DNA from: Terramyces sp. JEL0728
Taxonomy: Eukaryota; Chytridiomycota; Chytridiomycetes; Rhizophydiales; Terramycetaceae
NCBI GenBank assembly: GCA_027603945.1
Contig: JADIIU010000191.1
Span: 1 to 18,681 of the forward strand
Reading direction: 5' to 3'
Length of the DNA stretch: 18,681 nucleotides
Positions 16,943-18,681 of the stretch are shown one piece after another. Positions within the stretch are counted from its first letter, which is position 1. The number at the start of each line of letters is the position of its first letter. Position numbers and translations under genes: made by a program. The notes under the pieces are model-generated. The model was not told the DNA's origin, searched no databases, and worked only from the letters and a program-made list of their open reading frames with translations.

Positions 16943-17980
16943 TTATTGTAGCAATAGTACAAGGAACAGCAAGCTGGCCTTTAAACCAGCTGCACTGTTT
17001 TGTTTAGGAGTATTAGTTGAAAGAGTTGCGGCAGCAGATTGAGTCGGAACTGCTGAAGGAGTTTGCCCAGCAGTTGCACTTGATGTCGTTTGAGCGACAG
17101 TAATTGGAATGGTAGTGACTAACTTTAAACCAACTGAAGTTTGCGTGACTGGATTTTGTGTGACCACAGGAACTGGTTTGGAAGGGTTAGATGGATTAGG
17201 GTGGTCTGCAAATGGTTGGTTACCATATGGCTTTTCACCGGTGCATTCACTGATAGTTCTTTCTGTGTATGGACTCTTGGACAATTTATCCATTCCGTAG
17301 TATGCCAATTCAGCAGTTTCCGCATGCAAATCGTGCTCCAAAGATATGGTGCCTATTACTGGTTGTTTCATGAACGCATCGAACTGCGGTTTCAATGATC
17401 TTCCATTAGTAGTTGCGTCGCCAGTATCTCTATTCCACCTAATCATTACAAAGCCCAACGCTTGTGCAATGCCACGTAACCTGGTATCTGTAGTCCCATA
17501 AGGAGCCCTAAAGTACCGACATTCAACTCCAATGATATCCTTAATGATATTGAAAGTGTACATAATCTCAGCAACGATTTGTTCGTTAGACAAGCTCGTC
17601 ATGACTGGATGCGACCAAGTATGAACACCAATTTCCATACCTGCTTTGTAAGCTTGAATCAGTATTTGAGGATATTTTTTAGCTTGTGCTCCAACCACAA
17701 AGAAAGTGCCTCTAAAGTTGTGTTTTGTAAGTTGTTCAACTACTCCTGGTGTATATTGTGAAGGTCCATCATCATAAGTCAATGCCCAATCGGTTTTTCC
17801 TCTACAAGTTGATTTTTCCCAATCAACACTTGGCCCTGTCCTGATGTTCATCACAGACTTGTACTGGGCATTGAAAATTGGAGAAGGTGGCAGAGGTGTT
17901 CCCATGTCAGTGGTTGGATAGTCCATTGAAAAGGTGACCTGGCCCACAACTAGCTGGAGCAAAATGTATATTCTATTCAT
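16943..17980 (-). CDS. Chitin deacetylase-like polysaccharide deacetylase, copy 2
   Basis: 345 residues with the same plan as copy 1: signal peptide (IYILLQLVVGQVTFS), CE4 domain with TYDDGP (Tyr instead of Phe, both Asp kept), HTWSHP, RAPYG, RDTGDA and LEHDLH, then a longer Thr/Pro/Ala-rich stalk without resemblance to that of copy 1 and a hydrophobic GPI-type tail (LKASLLFLVLLLQ). The N-terminal third is diverged from copy 1, while the middle is identical in DNA, so domain parts have evolved at different rates. It probably acts at the cell surface on chitin; differing stalks may place the domains at different heights above the membrane. The stop lies inside AATAAA (16947..16942). Confidence 0.92.
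   Translation of the reverse strand: MNRIYILLQLVVGQVTFSMDYPTTDMGTPLPPSPIFNAQYKSVMNIRTGPSVDWEKSTCRGKTDWALTYDDGPSQYTPGVVEQLTKHNFRGTFFVVGAQAKKYPQILIQAYKAGMEIGVHTWSHPVMTSLSNEQIVAEIMYTFNIIKDIIGVECRYFRAPYGTTDTRLRGIAQALGFVMIRWNRDTGDATTNGRSLKPQFDAFMKQPVIGTISLEHDLHAETAELAYYGMDKLSKSPYTERTISECTGEKPYGNQPFADHPNPSNPSKPVPVVTQNPVTQTSVGLKLVTTIPITVAQTTSSATAGQTPSAVPTQSAAATLSTNTPKQNSAAGLKASLLFLVLLLQ
17232..17535 (-). repeat. 304-bp tract identical in deacetylase copies 1 and 2 (copy 2)
   Basis: Partner of 15838-16141. Identity ends at a C/T difference at 16142/17536 on one side and a T/C difference at 15837/17231 on the other. Confidence 0.9.
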
Positions 17981-18011
17981 TCTATTTGGTGATTTCTTCT
18001 ATTGTGTTTTG

Positions 18012-18019
18012 CTTTTATA
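18012..18019 (-). promoter_or_regulatory. TATA box of deacetylase 2
   Basis: TATAAAAG on the minus strand, 32-39 nt before the ATG at 17980. A perfect TATA consensus at this distance implies transcription starting almost at the start codon. Confidence 0.55.
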
Positions 18020-18145
18020 CCATTTGCGGCCATGTTACACAACGGATCGTGCAGAAACGTTGTGACGGTTCTTTTGTGATTCTGTAGTCACACAAATGAA
18101 AACAATTCAAACTGTCATTTAAACGGGAGTAAAATTTGAGGTTTC

Positions 18146-18681
18146 TTAAAGAATGTTTATTAAAAGAACCAAAATCAATGGCAGAGCAGTGCCAAGTTTG
18201 AAAGAACCACTTGTCTTTGCTCGTTGAGGATTGGATACAACTGTAACCTGGGCAGTAAAGTAGTTGTTTACCGGATTGCTTGGCGGGCCTGGAGTAATTG
18301 GAGAAGCAGATGGTATAGGAGAGGAAACGGTGGAAGGTCCGACATTTGGCTGCGAGCTACTGGGAAACGGCTCTATTCTACCATACGCTTGTTGTCCAGT
18401 ACATTGACTAATAGTTCTTTCTACATATGCACTTTTTGACAACTTGTTCATTCCATAAGGCGCCTTACTGGCAGTTTCAATGTGCAAGTCGTGTTCTAAT
18501 GAAATGGTACCAAACACGGCTTCAGCCATGAATTGATCGAATTTAGGAATAACTGATACACCATTAGTAACCGCATCGTTAGTATCCCTATTCCAGCTGA
18601 CCAGTACAAATCCTAACGCCTTGATAACACCTCTAACTCTATCGTTCGTGTCTCCATAAGGAGCTCTAACATAGCGGCAGT
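18146..18681 (-). CDS. Chitin deacetylase-like protein, copy 3, partial (5' end outside window)
   Basis: The frame is open from the window edge to the TAA at 18148..18146, giving the last 178 or so residues. Present: CRYVRAPYGDTNDRVRG (motif 3), SWNRDTNDAVTNG (motif 4, Asn where copies 1 and 2 have Gly) and ISLEHDLH (motif 5), then a Pro/Ser stalk with NPVNNYF, also seen in copy 1 (NSVNNYF), and a hydrophobic tail (ALPLILVLLINIL) suggesting a GPI anchor. The metal-binding motifs 1 and 2 would lie beyond the edge. It is more diverged than copies 1 and 2 are from each other and shows no long identical tract. AATAAA (18161..18156) is within the last codons. Confidence 0.88.
   Translation of the reverse strand, partial: CRYVRAPYGDTNDRVRGVIKALGFVLVSWNRDTNDAVTNGVSVIPKFDQFMAEAVFGTISLEHDLHIETASKAPYGMNKLSKSAYVERTISQCTGQQAYGRIEPFPSSSQPNVGPSTVSSPIPSASPITPGPPSNPVNNYFTAQVTVVSNPQRAKTSGSFKLGTALPLILVLLINIL

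Overview
The window looks like gene-dense, AT-rich nuclear DNA from a compact eukaryote, most likely an early-diverging or parasitic fungus. I infer this from three tandem genes for secreted, apparently GPI-anchored chitin-deacetylase-type enzymes, a fungal-style RIB7 riboflavin reductase, two seven-helix membrane proteins, short intergenic gaps and TATA-like promoters. The genus is not decidable from the sequence. The genetic code is standard.

Layout: 1-1022 (minus) is an unrecognised partial reading frame and what looks like decayed coding sequence. 1127-1906 (minus) is an F-box-like/short-ankyrin-repeat protein. 2106-2231 (+) is a possible 41-residue gene. 2270-3227 (+) is a membrane-anchored alpha/beta hydrolase. 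3245-4424 (minus) is a seven-helix protein. 4744-6249 (+) is a coiled-coil/zinc-knuckle protein of unknown role. 6290-7052 (+) is a second alpha/beta hydrolase, with Asp in the nucleophile position. 7083-8501 (minus) is a FAD/NAD disulfide oxidoreductase. 8830-9723 (+) is a leucine-rich-repeat protein. 9762-10968 (minus) is a second seven-helix receptor-like protein. 10969-11682 is unresolved. 11683-12098 (minus) is a small coiled-coil protein. 12322-13324 (+) is PRMT1. 13448-14278 (minus) is a secreted Cys-rich surface protein. 14358-15005 (minus) is RIB7. 15011-15547 (+) is cyclophilin H. 15555-18681 (minus) is the chitin deacetylase array, the third copy running off the window.

The most striking property is the splicing architecture. 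Conserved genes become continuous only after removal of 18-22 nt GT-AG introns, most of them exactly 19 nt, with a TAAT/TAAC/TTAC/TCAC-like branch motif almost touching the 3' AG. One 61-nt intron divides exactly into three such units (20+22+19) placed head to tail. The second is that an AATAAA signal lies within about 20 nt of every confident stop codon, and often contains the stop codon. The third is packing: start codons 5 bp apart (RIB7/cyclophilin H) and opposing stops 7 bp apart (cyclophilin H/deacetylase 1). Deacetylases 1 and 2 also share a 304-bp tract that is identical by eye, suggesting recent gene conversion.

Functionally the genes are a mixture of housekeeping (PRMT1, RIB7, cyclophilin H, oxidoreductase), signalling (two seven-helix proteins) and cell surface (deacetylases, Cys-rich protein). 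There is no operon-like logic apart from the deacetylase array.
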